Of a DNA stretch of 49,588 nucleotides, positions 14,427 through 23,307 are shown piece after piece. Source of the DNA: Parabacteroides distasonis (GTDB lineage: Bacteria; Bacteroidota; Bacteroidia; Bacteroidales; Tannerellaceae); assembly GCF_004793765.1 (NCBI RefSeq), contig NZ_SRYM01000029.1:1-49588 (forward strand), written 5' to 3'. Under the pieces are notes generated by a model. The model did no database searches. It had not been told where the DNA came from and saw nothing but the letters and a program-made list of their open reading frames with translations. Position 1 is the first letter of the stretch; the number at the start of each line of letters is the position of its first letter. The translations under genes and the position numbers were made by a program.

Positions 14427-16709
14427 TTAAAAGGAAGTCACCGAGGCGATCGTTAATTGCCCCACGGCTATCCCCCCATCGTTACAAGGTATACGAGACG
14501 GAATATAGACGGGGACGCCAGCCATGATGAACAGTCTCCTCATCGACTCCGTCAATAATTTATTCTGGAAACATCCTCCCGAGATAACCACTTGTGTCGC
14601 TTTCGTCCGTTTAATCAACAAGCGGGCTTTCTGCACAAACAAGGAAGCCAATGTCGTATGGAAACGGGCGGATATCAAGCTCACTGGAACCTCGTTCGTC
14701 TTATCATGCAATAATGCCTCAAACAAAGAATAAAAAGAGATTTCCTCTCCCTCAGCCGAGACGGGATACGCATAAGCGTTCCTCTCTCCCATCGCCGCCT
14801 GCTCCAATAAGACCGGAGCCTCCGCTTGGAGGCTGGAAACATCGCAAATCCCCAATAAAGAAGCTACCGCATCAAACAGCCGACCAGCGCTGGATGTATA
14901 GGGTGTATTCACACCTTTCTCCATCATTCGTTCAAGCATAGCGATCCTTTCCATACCTATGCGTTCCACGAAATCGGCCGGATAAGGAATACCCAACGGT
15001 TCGTCCTTGAAATAATGCCACAAATAGGCGACAACCATTCGCCATGGCTCCTCAGCCGCCTTGTCGCCTCCAGGTAACGGGACATACTCAAAATGGGAAA
15101 GGCGACGGTATTTCGCCCGGTCACAAAGAAAGAACTCGCCTCCCCAAACCTTACCATCATCACCCAAACCTGTCCCATCCATCACGATAGCGAGAACCGG
15201 CTCATTCAATCCATGCTCCAACATACAAGCAGCGGCATGAGCATGATGATGTTGTACCTTTAATAAAGGTAAGGAAAGAGATTTCGAGATACGTTCCGCC
15301 TCTTGGCTGGAAAGATAATCCGGATGCAGATCACAAACCAATCGCTGGGGATTGAAACGAAACAAATGACGAAACCGCTCCATAGATTCCGTATAGAACC
15401 GGAAAGTCTCCCAGTTCTTTAAGTCGCCAATATATTGACTTTGCAGGATCGTCTCTCCTTTTCCCAAAGCGAACGTGTTCACTTTCTCCGCACCGAAAGC
15501 CATGATCCCCTCCACATTTGTATCCGTGAAAAAGGGTTCCGGCACATAGCCCCGGGAACGACGGATCAAGCAAGGTTGTCCTCCGCAGACCTGCAATACA
15601 GAATCATCTACCCGGTTATGGATCGGGCGATTATGATGCAAGAGGATCGCTACCTTTCCCGCTAATTGCGCCTCCGCATCCTCCGGGGTGATCGCTATCG
15701 GCAAATCGCTTAGATTCCCGCTAGTCATTACCAACGCAGGTACCCCTGTACAAGCAAACCAATCGTAATGAATCGGCATATAAGACAACATACATCCTAG
15801 CGTATGCATGCCCGGATTGATTCCAGAAGCTAACCGGCTCCGTTGCCTCAGCAACACGATCGGACGGCGCCAAGAAACTAAGCATCGCTCCTCCATCGGC
15901 TCCGTTGCCGTATAGACTTGCAAATGTTCCAAATCACGGAACATAACAGCGAATGGTTTGGTATCCCGCCGCTTTATCTCTCGCAGACGGGCAACCGCTC
16001 TCTCGTTCGAGGCATCACAAATCAAATGATAGCCTCCGATTCCTTTAGCTGCAATAACCTCTCCACCAAGCAATAAGCGAGAGGTTAGTTTCAATAAGGT
16101 CTCATAATCGATATAAGTCTCCTCGTTATAAGTCGCATAATAAGTCGGGCCACAATGATTGCAAGCGACCGGTTGGGCATGGAAACGGCGATCGATAACA
16201 TTCGTATATTCTTTCTCACAATCGGGACACATAAGGAAACCGCCCATCGTTGTCTGCGAACGGTCGTAAGGAAGGTCCCGGATAATAGAGAAACGAGGGC
16301 CACAATGCGTACAATTAACAAAAGGATATCCGATTCGATGGGGTTGAGTAGTCCGGTCTCGCATACAATCCGCACAAACAGCGATATCCGGGGAGACCTG
16401 CGTGACCTCATCCGATTCCGAATGGCTGGGCGTAATCGTAAAATCGTCAAAATCATCTTCATCCATTTCCGTATATGTATAGGAGATCCGATGGATATAA
16501 GCGACACGAGGATGCTCGGTCCGTATACGACTTATCAGCAAATCCCGTTCATCCGGAGTGGCGACAATCAAGATACGCACTCCATTATTCATATTTTCCA
16601 CGCAACCTTTCATCCCCAGATCTTTAGCGATCCGGTAGATAAAAGGACGAAAACCAACCCCTTGAACCAAGCCTTGAACAATCAACGCATATACTTTATT
16701 TTTCGCCAT
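14427..16709 (-). CDS. hypF: Carbamoyltransferase HypF
   Basis: Makes the cyanide ligands of the [NiFe] active site from carbamoyl phosphate, passing the carbamoyl group to HypE. Domains in order: acylphosphatase-like (GLVQGVGFRPFIYRIAKDL near 12-30), two zinc-finger pairs (CADCMRD, CTHCGPR, CPDCEKEY, CNHCGPTY, about 108-190), YrdC-like (AAKGIGGYHLICDA near 217-230), and a Kae1-like C-terminus (VQHHHAHAAACMLEHG near 478-493, GGCFQNKLL near the end). The start is the ATG at 16709. The frame runs back to a TTG at 16736, but AcyP alignment supports the ATG. About 760 residues is normal. Confidence 0.95.
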   Translation of the reverse strand: MAKNKVYALIVQGLVQGVGFRPFIYRIAKDLGMKGCVENMNNGVRILIVATPDERDLLISRIRTEHPRVAYIHRISYTYTEMDEDDFDDFTITPSHSESDEVTQVSPDIAVCADCMRDRTTQPHRIGYPFVNCTHCGPRFSIIRDLPYDRSQTTMGGFLMCPDCEKEYTNVIDRRFHAQPVACNHCGPTYYATYNEETYIDYETLLKLTSRLLLGGEVIAAKGIGGYHLICDASNERAVARLREIKRRDTKPFAVMFRDLEHLQVYTATEPMEERCLVSWRRPIVLLRQRSRLASGINPGMHTLGCMLSYMPIHYDWFACTGVPALVMTSGNLSDLPIAITPEDAEAQLAGKVAILLHHNRPIHNRVDDSVLQVCGGQPCLIRRSRGYVPEPFFTDTNVEGIMAFGAEKVNTFALGKGETILQSQYIGDLKNWETFRFYTESMERFRHLFRFNPQRLVCDLHPDYLSSQEAERISKSLSLPLLKVQHHHAHAAACMLEHGLNEPVLAIVMDGTGLGDDGKVWGGEFFLCDRAKYRRLSHFEYVPLPGGDKAAEEPWRMVVAYLWHYFKDEPLGIPYPADFVERIGMERIAMLERMMEKGVNTPYTSSAGRLFDAVASLLGICDVSSLQAEAPVLLEQAAMGERNAYAYPVSAEGEEISFYSLFEALLHDKTNEVPVSLISARFHTTLASLFVQKARLLIKRTKATQVVISGGCFQNKLLTESMRRLFIMAGVPVYIPSRIPCNDGGIAVGQLTIASVTSF

Positions 16710-16713
16710 AGCA

Positions 16714-16721
16714 CAAATATA
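16714..16721 (-). promoter_or_regulatory. -7 promoter box abutting hypF
   Basis: Minus-strand TATATTTG ends only four bases before the hypF ATG, so a transcript from it would have almost no leader. No -33 box is seen. It may be fortuitous. Confidence 0.3.
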
Positions 16722-16835
16722 GGAATAAATGTCCAATCAGGTACGAATCGACTATCGTATTTGCCAAAGAGATATTATCTGTCATCTTATAAATAATATT
16801 TTTCAATTTTACCTTTCCCTCTTAAACATATTAAG

Positions 16836-16843
16836 TACCTTTG
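16836..16843 (+). promoter_or_regulatory. -7 promoter box of the hypC-hydrogenase operon
   Basis: TACCTTTG lies 25 bases upstream of hypC in the divergent hypF-hypC spacer. No clear -33 box is present, which could mean that an activator is needed. Confidence 0.55.
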
Positions 16844-16868
16844 AAGTTATTAAATAAATTAAAACGAT

Positions 16869-17102
16869 ATGTGTTTAGCGGTACCTGGAAAGATTATCTC
16901 AATCGATCGAAGGATCCCCGAAATGACCATGGCTAAAGTTGATTTCGGAGGCATCCTAAAAAATATATGTATTGAATGGGTGGATGTGAAAGAGGGGGAT
17001 TATATCCTCGCTCACGCAGGAATCGCTATATCTGTTGTAGATGAGAAAGAAGCGGAGGAAACACTGAAAGACCTAAAAGAATTACAAAAGTGCGTTTCGT
17101 AG
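16869..17102 (+). CDS. hypC: Hydrogenase assembly chaperone HypC
   Basis: A 77-residue chaperone that carries the iron with its ligands from HypD to the hydrogenase large subunit. It shows the diagnostic MCLAVPGK start, where Cys2 is the iron and partner ligand, and the beta-barrel pattern through DYILAHAGIAISVVDEKEAEE. It is the first gene of the rightward arm and overlaps the hypD start by 13 bases. Confidence 0.95.
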   Translation: MCLAVPGKIISIDRRIPEMTMAKVDFGGILKNICIEWVDVKEGDYILAHAGIAISVVDEKEAEETLKDLKELQKCVS

Positions 17103-18169
17103 ACGAATATAGAAGTAACGAGAAGGTACAAACTCTTCTGGAGGCCATCCGCAAAAAGGTGACACGGCCTTGGTATATCATGGAGATTTGTGGCGGACAA
17201 ACACATGCTATCGCCCGTTATCGGCTGGAAGAGATGCTGCCTTCGAATCTTCACCTGCTCCATGGGCCAGGTTGCCCAGTCTGTGTAACACCGGTCGAGA
17301 CAATCGACTACGCCTTGAAGTTGGCGACACAGCCGAATGTGATCTTAGCCTCTTTCGGGGATATGATGCGAGTTCCGGGAAGTAAGGAGGATTTATTGAG
17401 CGTAAAAGCGAAAGGAGCGGATATCCATATGCTATATACACCCTTAGATGCCCTATCACTGGCCGAGAAGAACCCGAATAAAGAAATCGTATTCTTCGCA
17501 ATTGGTTTTGAGACGACCGCACCTGTCCACCTCATAGCTTTGAAAGAAGCCATACGCCGAGGGCTCCCAAACTTTTCCATCTTGACTTCCTTATTCACAG
17601 TACCGCCCGCTATCGAGGCTATCTTATCCAATCAGGAAAGTAAAGTAGACGGTTTCCTAACAGCCGGACATGTCTGCGCCGTGACAGGCAACAAGACCTA
17701 TCACCGATTAGCCGCCCACTATAAAATACCGATGGTCGTCACCGGATTCGAGCCGGTAGATCTATTATATGGCATTTATCGCTGTGTCTCCCAGTTGGAA
17801 GCCGGAAGTTATGAGGTAGAGAACGCTTACAAACGGGCCGTTCCCGAGCAAGGGAACGCCGCCGCCCGTCAACTTATGGATGAGATGTTGGAACCTTGCG
17901 ACCAAGACTGGCGGGGTATCGGAATCATCCCCTCCAGCGGGCTTCAACTTCGAGCCGAATATAAAAGATATTCCTCCCGAATGAGATTTCAATTGCGTCC
18001 GGAAGAAAACCGGATCGTATCCGAATGTCTCGCAGGACTGATTATGAGAGGTTTGAAACACCCCTCGGACTGTCCCCATTTCGGGAAGGCTTGCCATCCC
18101 ACCCATCCGCTAGGAGCCCCGATGGTCTCCTCGGAAGGGGTTTGTTCCGCTTATTATAGATATAAATAG
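17090..18169 (+). CDS. hypD: Hydrogenase maturation protein HypD
   Basis: Scaffold on which Fe(CN)2CO is built. Motifs in order: MEICGGQTHAIARY near residue 27, LLHGPGCPVCVTP near 54-66, FAIGFETTAP near 137, FLTAGHVCAVTG near 187, and a C-terminal four-cysteine iron-sulfur site across SECLAG, SDCPHFGKAC and SEGVCSAYYRY. The 359-residue length is standard. The start is a GTG at 17090 inside hypC. The overlap suggests translational coupling, fitting the HypC-HypD complex. Confidence 0.95.
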   Translation: MRFVDEYRSNEKVQTLLEAIRKKVTRPWYIMEICGGQTHAIARYRLEEMLPSNLHLLHGPGCPVCVTPVETIDYALKLATQPNVILASFGDMMRVPGSKEDLLSVKAKGADIHMLYTPLDALSLAEKNPNKEIVFFAIGFETTAPVHLIALKEAIRRGLPNFSILTSLFTVPPAIEAILSNQESKVDGFLTAGHVCAVTGNKTYHRLAAHYKIPMVVTGFEPVDLLYGIYRCVSQLEAGSYEVENAYKRAVPEQGNAAARQLMDEMLEPCDQDWRGIGIIPSSGLQLRAEYKRYSSRMRFQLRPEENRIVSECLAGLIMRGLKHPSDCPHFGKACHPTHPLGAPMVSSEGVCSAYYRYK

Positions 18170-18175
18170 AAAGAT

Positions 18176-19225
18176 ATGGATATACACTTGAATTGCCCGA
18201 TTCCTTTTACCGACTCAGATCGTGTGTTACTAGCGCACGGAGGGGGAGGACGCATGACACACCAACTGATCAGCCAAGTATTCTATCCGGCTTTCCGGAA
18301 TCCTTTACTGGAACAGGATCATGACGGATGCGTGTTTCCTATCGAAGAAGGGCAACTAGCCTACTCTACCGACTCCTTCGTGGTAGACCCGATCTTTTTC
18401 CCCGGAGGAGATATCGGTGATCTGGCGATCAACGGAACCGTTAACGATCTAGCTTGTTGCGGTGCCCGTCCTTTGTTCCTGACCGTTGGGTTTATACTGG
18501 AAGAGGGCTTGCCACTAGCAGATATTCAGCGTATCGTACAATCCATGAAACGTGCGGCGGAGCGTGCAGGCGTACAGATCGTAGCCGGAGACACCAAAGT
18601 GGTGGAACGGGGTAAATGCGATAAATTGTTTATCAACACCAGCGGAATCGGGATCGTCCCGCCGGGCATACGAATTGCCCCTGACCAAGCCACTCCCGGC
18701 GATGTCGTCATTTGTAGCGGCCCGATTGGCCTACATGGTATCACGATCCTTTCCGCACGGGAAAGCTTGGGATTCGAGACGGATCTAAAAAGTGATACCA
18801 CTTCGCTAAACATTATGATTTCTGAGCTGTTACATACTATAGGAGAGGTACATGTCTTACGTGACCCTACCCGAGGTGGCATAAGCGGAACCCTCAACGA
18901 GATCGCCCAAGATGCCGGCGTAGATATCCTGCTGGACGAAGACGCCCTGCCTATTCCGGAAGCGGTACGTGCCGCATCCGAGATGCTAGGATTAGACCCG
19001 CTCTATATAGCGAATGAAGGATTAGTACTTGTGATCCTGCCGGAAAGCCATGCGGAACAAGCGTTACCCCTTATGAGAGGTTTCGAGGAGGGCAGGCAAG
19101 CGACCGTCATCGGTCGTATCGCCAAGCAAAGCGGAGAGCAAGCCCGGGTCAAAATGAAGACATTATACGGTAACTACCGGATCATCGATATGCTAAGCGG
19201 GGAACAACTCCCCCGTATTTGTTAG
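18176..19225 (+). CDS. hypE: Hydrogenase maturation protein HypE
   Basis: Dehydrates the carbamoyl group received from HypF to a thiocyanate on its C-terminal cysteine. The chain ends in PRIC, so the essential Cys349 is intact. The PurM-like ATP-binding regions are visible: LAHGGGGRMTHQLI near 19-32, STDSFVVDPIFFPGGDIG near 64-81, and DPTRGGISGTLNEIAQ near 232-247. It begins six bases after hypD. Confidence 0.95.
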   Translation: MDIHLNCPIPFTDSDRVLLAHGGGGRMTHQLISQVFYPAFRNPLLEQDHDGCVFPIEEGQLAYSTDSFVVDPIFFPGGDIGDLAINGTVNDLACCGARPLFLTVGFILEEGLPLADIQRIVQSMKRAAERAGVQIVAGDTKVVERGKCDKLFINTSGIGIVPPGIRIAPDQATPGDVVICSGPIGLHGITILSARESLGFETDLKSDTTSLNIMISELLHTIGEVHVLRDPTRGGISGTLNEIAQDAGVDILLDEDALPIPEAVRAASEMLGLDPLYIANEGLVLVILPESHAEQALPLMRGFEEGRQATVIGRIAKQSGEQARVKMKTLYGNYRIIDMLSGEQLPRIC

Positions 19226-19244
19226 AATACTTAATTGCAGAGAT

Positions 19245-20342
19245 ATGGAAAATAAAAGACCGTCCGTTTACGAAGAGTGCCGTCAGAAAGGCATTTCCCG
19301 CCGGGACTTCCTGAAGTTCTGTACCACCATGGCCGCCCTTATGGGATTGGAGGCTTCGGGAGTGGCACAGGTAGTAAATGCCTTAGAGACGAAACCCCGC
19401 CTTCCGATCATCTGGCTACACCTACAGGAATGTACCTGTTGTACCGAATCGTTTATCCGCGCCGCCCACCCAATCGTGGCAACCTTGTTGTTAGACAAGA
19501 TTTCCCTAGATTATACCGAGACACTAATGGCCGCCGCCGGTGAACAGGCCGAGACCGCCAAGGAAGAGACCATGAAAAAGTATTACGGCAATTATCTACT
19601 GATGATCGAGGGATCGTTACCTACAAAAGACGAGGCTTATTGTTGCGTAGGCGGCAAGAGTGCCTTGCAGATCACCGAAGAGGCCGCCGCAGGAGCTAAA
19701 GCGATCATCGCTTGGGGCAACTGCGCTTCCGCCGGTTGCGTGCAAGCGGCGAACCCGAATCCTACCGGCGCTAAAGGTATCCATAAAGTCATCAAAGGTA
19801 AACCTATTATTAATGTACAAGGCTGTCCTCCGATCGCCGACGTGATGGCGGGTGTCATTATCTATATGTTGACCTTCGATCGTATGCCACAATTGGATGG
19901 ATTGGGTCGTCCGAAGATGTTCTACTCACGCCGGGTACATGATACGTGCTACCGCCGTGCGAATTTCGACGCCGGTTTGTTCGTGGAGAGCTTCGACGAT
20001 GAGAACGCCAAGCATGGCTACTGCCTGTATAAAGTGGGATGCAAAGGTCCAAGCACCTATAACTCGTGCGGTATCATCAAATGGAACGAGGGCACCAGTT
20101 ACCCGATCCAAAGCGGTCACCCCTGTTTGGGTTGCAGCGAGGAGAATTTCTGGGATAACAGCCCGTTCTATAAACGTATGCCCGATATACACGGATTCGG
20201 TATCGAGGCCACGGCGGATCAGATCGGTCTGGCTCTTGGAGCCGCTACCGCCGCCGGTATCGCCGTACATGCCGTAGCGACTAACATACGGAAAAAAGAG
20301 CTTATCGACAATGATGAGCCGGAAAGTAAATCTACGATCTAA
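19245..20342 (+). CDS. hyaA: Group 1 [NiFe] hydrogenase small subunit with six-Cys proximal cluster site
   Basis: Electron-transfer subunit exported with the large subunit through Tat. The twin-arginine signal SRRDFLKF lies at residues 18-25. Proximal cluster ligands are C63, C65, C66 (ECTCCTES), C160, C165 (GNCASAGC) and C194. C65 and C165 match C19 and C120 of E. coli Hyd-1, where these extra cysteines make the [4Fe-3S] cluster of oxygen-tolerant enzymes. Medial and distal cluster ligands follow in VHDTCYRR, YCLYKVGCKGP, and GHPCLGCSE. A C-terminal membrane helix (LALGAATAAGIAVHAVAT, about 328-345) anchors it. The 365-residue length matches the family. The gene starts 19 bases after hypE. 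Confidence 0.93.
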   Translation: MENKRPSVYEECRQKGISRRDFLKFCTTMAALMGLEASGVAQVVNALETKPRLPIIWLHLQECTCCTESFIRAAHPIVATLLLDKISLDYTETLMAAAGEQAETAKEETMKKYYGNYLLMIEGSLPTKDEAYCCVGGKSALQITEEAAAGAKAIIAWGNCASAGCVQAANPNPTGAKGIHKVIKGKPIINVQGCPPIADVMAGVIIYMLTFDRMPQLDGLGRPKMFYSRRVHDTCYRRANFDAGLFVESFDDENAKHGYCLYKVGCKGPSTYNSCGIIKWNEGTSYPIQSGHPCLGCSEENFWDNSPFYKRMPDIHGFGIEATADQIGLALGAATAAGIAVHAVATNIRKKELIDNDEPESKSTI

Positions 20343-20357
20343 TAAAACACTACTATC

Positions 20358-22079
20358 ATGTCAGAAAGAATTGTCATAGACCCCATTACCCGTATAGAAG
20401 GCCACCTGCGAGTAGAGGCTGAAATAGAAGGTGGCACTATCAAGAACGCTTATAGCTCGGGTACCATGGTGCGGGGCATCGAGAATATCGTAAAAGATCG
20501 GGATCCCCGGGATGTATGGGCTTTCGTAGGCCGTGTTTGCGGCGTATGTACTTCCATCCACTCGCTTGCCTCGGTACGGGCGGTCGAGAACGCACGGGGT
20601 ATCGTGATCCCTCCCAACGCCAGTATGGTTCGTAATATCATGCAAGCCGTATTGTACATGCATGACCATACGGTGCATTTCTATCAATTGCATGCATTGG
20701 ATTGGGTAGATGTGGTATCCGCCTTAAAAGCCGATCCGAAAGCCGCCGCTTTACTTGCCCAGCAACTTTCTCCATGGGCAAAGAATACCGAGGGGTATTT
20801 CACCTCCACTCAAGAACGACTAAAGAAGTTCGTTGCCAGCGGGCAGCTTGGTATATTCGCCAATGGGTATTGGGGACATCCGGACTATAAACTTACGCCG
20901 GAACAGAACCTTATCGCTACCGTCCATTATCTGGACGCATTGGAATGGCAGAAAGAGGTCGTCAAGGTACACGCTGTGTTCGGGGGCAAGAATCCGCATC
21001 CAAACTATATCGTAGGCGGTATGCCTTGCAGCATCGACTTAAATGAGGCAAACTCGATCAACGCCGAACGACTCGCTTTGGTAAAGCAGAAACTAGAGGA
21101 GGCGAAAACATTCATCGATCAAGTTTATATCCCTGATTTATTAATGATCGCCAACGTCTACAAAGACAAATGGAGTAAGATAGGCGGAGGAGTACGCAAT
21201 TATTTGTCTTACGGAGACTATCCGATGTTCGATCTCGGGGAAGTGGAAAGTTATAAGATTCCCAGAGGAATCATTTTGGATCGCGACCTAAGCAAAATAC
21301 ATCCCGTAGACGCTAACTCCCCGGAGGAAATCAAAGAGTATATCTACCATTCATGGTACAAATACACACAAGGAGACCAAACTGGTTTACACCCCTATGA
21401 GGGAGAAACCCATTTGAAATACACCGGCCCTCGTCCCCCCTATAAGTTGCTGGACGTAGAGGATAAATATAGTTGGATCAAGACACCACGTTGGAAACAG
21501 GAGCCAATGGAAGTGGGTCCGTTAGCTCGTTTGATCGTAGCTTACGCCGCCGGGAAGGAACCACAAAAGAGCATCATAGACGAGACTTTACGTCAGCTAG
21601 ACTTACCGGTAGATGCTTTATTCTCTACCCTAGGACGTACCGCCGCTCGCGGATTGGAATGTAAAATGGCAGCGGACTGGGCTCTTGAGTTTTTCAATCA
21701 ACTGATCAAAAACCTCGAGAACGGGGATTCCCGGATGGCAAACAGCGCCGAATGGGAACGGGAGAACTGGCCCGATCATGAACAAGGCGTAGGATTGGCC
21801 GAAGCTCCCCGTGGAGCGTTAGCCCATTTCATCGTAATCGACAAGAACCGGGTAAAGAACTACCAAATGGTAGTACCTACTACCTGGAACGCTTCACCGA
21901 GGGATGAGAACGGCGTATTATCCGCCTATGAATCCGCTTTGATCGGCACACCGATATACGACCCGAAGCAACCCCTAGAGATCCTTCGGACGATCCACTC
22001 TTTCGATCCTTGCCTAGCATGTGCCGTGCATCTGTATGACGAGGAAGGAAAATATGTACACCAAGTTGATACATTCTAA
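20358..22079 (+). CDS. hyaB: Group 1 [NiFe] hydrogenase large subunit
   Basis: Catalytic subunit that splits H2 in the periplasm. Active-site cysteine pairs are RVCGVCTSIH (C61, C64) and DPCLACAVH (C552, C555), both complete. The chain continues 15 residues past His558, the usual cleavage point, so it needs the maturation protease encoded two genes downstream. At 573 residues it is normal. It is 15 bases downstream of the small subunit and 14 bases upstream of the cytochrome b gene. Confidence 0.95.
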   Translation: MSERIVIDPITRIEGHLRVEAEIEGGTIKNAYSSGTMVRGIENIVKDRDPRDVWAFVGRVCGVCTSIHSLASVRAVENARGIVIPPNASMVRNIMQAVLYMHDHTVHFYQLHALDWVDVVSALKADPKAAALLAQQLSPWAKNTEGYFTSTQERLKKFVASGQLGIFANGYWGHPDYKLTPEQNLIATVHYLDALEWQKEVVKVHAVFGGKNPHPNYIVGGMPCSIDLNEANSINAERLALVKQKLEEAKTFIDQVYIPDLLMIANVYKDKWSKIGGGVRNYLSYGDYPMFDLGEVESYKIPRGIILDRDLSKIHPVDANSPEEIKEYIYHSWYKYTQGDQTGLHPYEGETHLKYTGPRPPYKLLDVEDKYSWIKTPRWKQEPMEVGPLARLIVAYAAGKEPQKSIIDETLRQLDLPVDALFSTLGRTAARGLECKMAADWALEFFNQLIKNLENGDSRMANSAEWERENWPDHEQGVGLAEAPRGALAHFIVIDKNRVKNYQMVVPTTWNASPRDENGVLSAYESALIGTPIYDPKQPLEILRTIHSFDPCLACAVHLYDEEGKYVHQVDTF

Positions 22080-22093
22080 AAAACAATAAAGTC

Positions 22094-22831
22094 ATGAAGA
22101 GTCGTAAGAAACGTTTAAGAGAAGTGTATGTATGGGAATTGCCCGTACGTATCTATCATTGGGTAAATGCGCTCTGTATCGTCATACTCTGCGTGACTGG
22201 CTTTATCATCGCCGATCCTCCGGCTATCATGTCCGCATCGGAGGCTTATTTCAGCTATTGGTTCGGCGTGGTCCGATTTATCCATTTCGTAACGGCGTTC
22301 GTGTTCTTCTTCAATTTCGTATTCCGGCTTTATTGGGGATTCGTCGGGAATCGTTATGCCAGATGGAATAACTTCATCCCGTTAAAGAAATCCCAATGGA
22401 AAGAGGTGTTGGAGGTGATCAAGGTAGATATCTTGATGATTAAGAACAAACCGGTAGACAGTATCGGGCATAATACCTTGGCTAGCTTAATTTATTTCGG
22501 TACTTTTTGGGCATTCTTGTTACAGTGTATCACTGGATTCGGCCTATACGCCAAGATGAGCCAGTCTTTCTTTCCGCAATTATTCGCATGGACCATCCCA
22601 TTGATGGGCGGGGATTTGATGGCTCGACAGATTCATCATTTCCTGATGTGGTTCTTCATCCTTTTCGCTATTGTTCATATTTATCTAGTATTTTACCATG
22701 ATTATATCGAGCAACGCGGCGAAACCTCCTCCATCATCGGTGGCTGGAAGTTTATCGAGGAAGACATAGCGGACAAGGAAGAAGTAACCGAGACTGCCGA
22801 GACTATCACTAAGATCGCTAAAAAAGGATGA
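22094..22831 (+). CDS. hyaC: Hydrogenase cytochrome b subunit
   Basis: Membrane diheme cytochrome that takes electrons from the small subunit to quinone. Four membrane helices are visible, around residues 20-41, 63-85, 133-155 and 185-210. Candidate heme histidines lie in RIYHWVNA, VRFIHFVTA, and RQIHHFLMW with a further IVHIY. The 245 residues and the place in the operon match HyaC. A quinone link ties H2 oxidation to the respiratory membrane; fumarate is the likely acceptor in this lineage, though no fumarate reductase is in the window. The stop overlaps the next start as ATGA. Confidence 0.92.
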   Translation: MKSRKKRLREVYVWELPVRIYHWVNALCIVILCVTGFIIADPPAIMSASEAYFSYWFGVVRFIHFVTAFVFFFNFVFRLYWGFVGNRYARWNNFIPLKKSQWKEVLEVIKVDILMIKNKPVDSIGHNTLASLIYFGTFWAFLLQCITGFGLYAKMSQSFFPQLFAWTIPLMGGDLMARQIHHFLMWFFILFAIVHIYLVFYHDYIEQRGETSSIIGGWKFIEEDIADKEEVTETAETITKIAKKG

Positions 22832-23307
22832 AAGTGGAGAAGGAAACATTAGTATTAGGAGTAGGCAATTTATTGCTGAAAGACGAAGGTGTAGGCATAC
22901 ACGTTATCAAGGATTTAGAAAACGAGAAGCTCCCGGCTCACGTCCATTTGATGGACGGGGGCACGGGAGGGCTTCATTTATTAAGTTGGCTGCAAGGATA
23001 TGACCGTATCATCATGATCGACGCCACGCTGGATAATAACCCTCCGGGCACCGTCCGTCTGATCCAACCTCGTTACGCCACCGACTTTCCCCCGCTCATG
23101 AGCGCCCACGAGATCGGTCTAAAAGATATGATCGACGCCATGATCCTGACCGACGATCTCCCGGAGACCCACCTGATCGTCATCTCTGCCCTTCATATCA
23201 ACGAGGTCGGAATGGATCTGACACCCGAAGTAAAGGCGGCGGTTCCGGAAGTGATCCGGATGATACAAGAGATTATTTCAATACGTAATAGAGCATACCG
23301 GCAATAG
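22828..23307 (+). CDS. hyaD: Hydrogenase maturation protease (HyaD/HybD family)
   Basis: Endopeptidase that trims the C-terminus of the large subunit after nickel insertion. The fold signature VLGVGNLLLKDEGVGIHVI is at residues 8-26. The expected metal ligands are Glu in LKDEGVG, Asp in IMIDATL, and His in SAHEIGLKD. The 159-residue length is normal. It is translationally coupled to hyaC by a 4-base overlap. The last 35 bases overlap the 3' end of the convergent glpF gene. Confidence 0.93.
   Translation: MKVEKETLVLGVGNLLLKDEGVGIHVIKDLENEKLPAHVHLMDGGTGGLHLLSWLQGYDRIIMIDATLDNNPPGTVRLIQPRYATDFPPLMSAHEIGLKDMIDAMILTDDLPETHLIVISALHINEVGMDLTPEVKAAVPEVIRMIQEIISIRNRAYRQ

Noticed and set aside
16155-16796. 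213-residue plus-strand frame ahead of hypC
   Set aside because: Antisense to hypF and without family similarity; the hypC promoter lies after it.
17308-17631. Minus-strand frame inside hypD
   Set aside because: No promoter, no ribosome-binding site, and the opposite strand encodes conserved HypD motifs.
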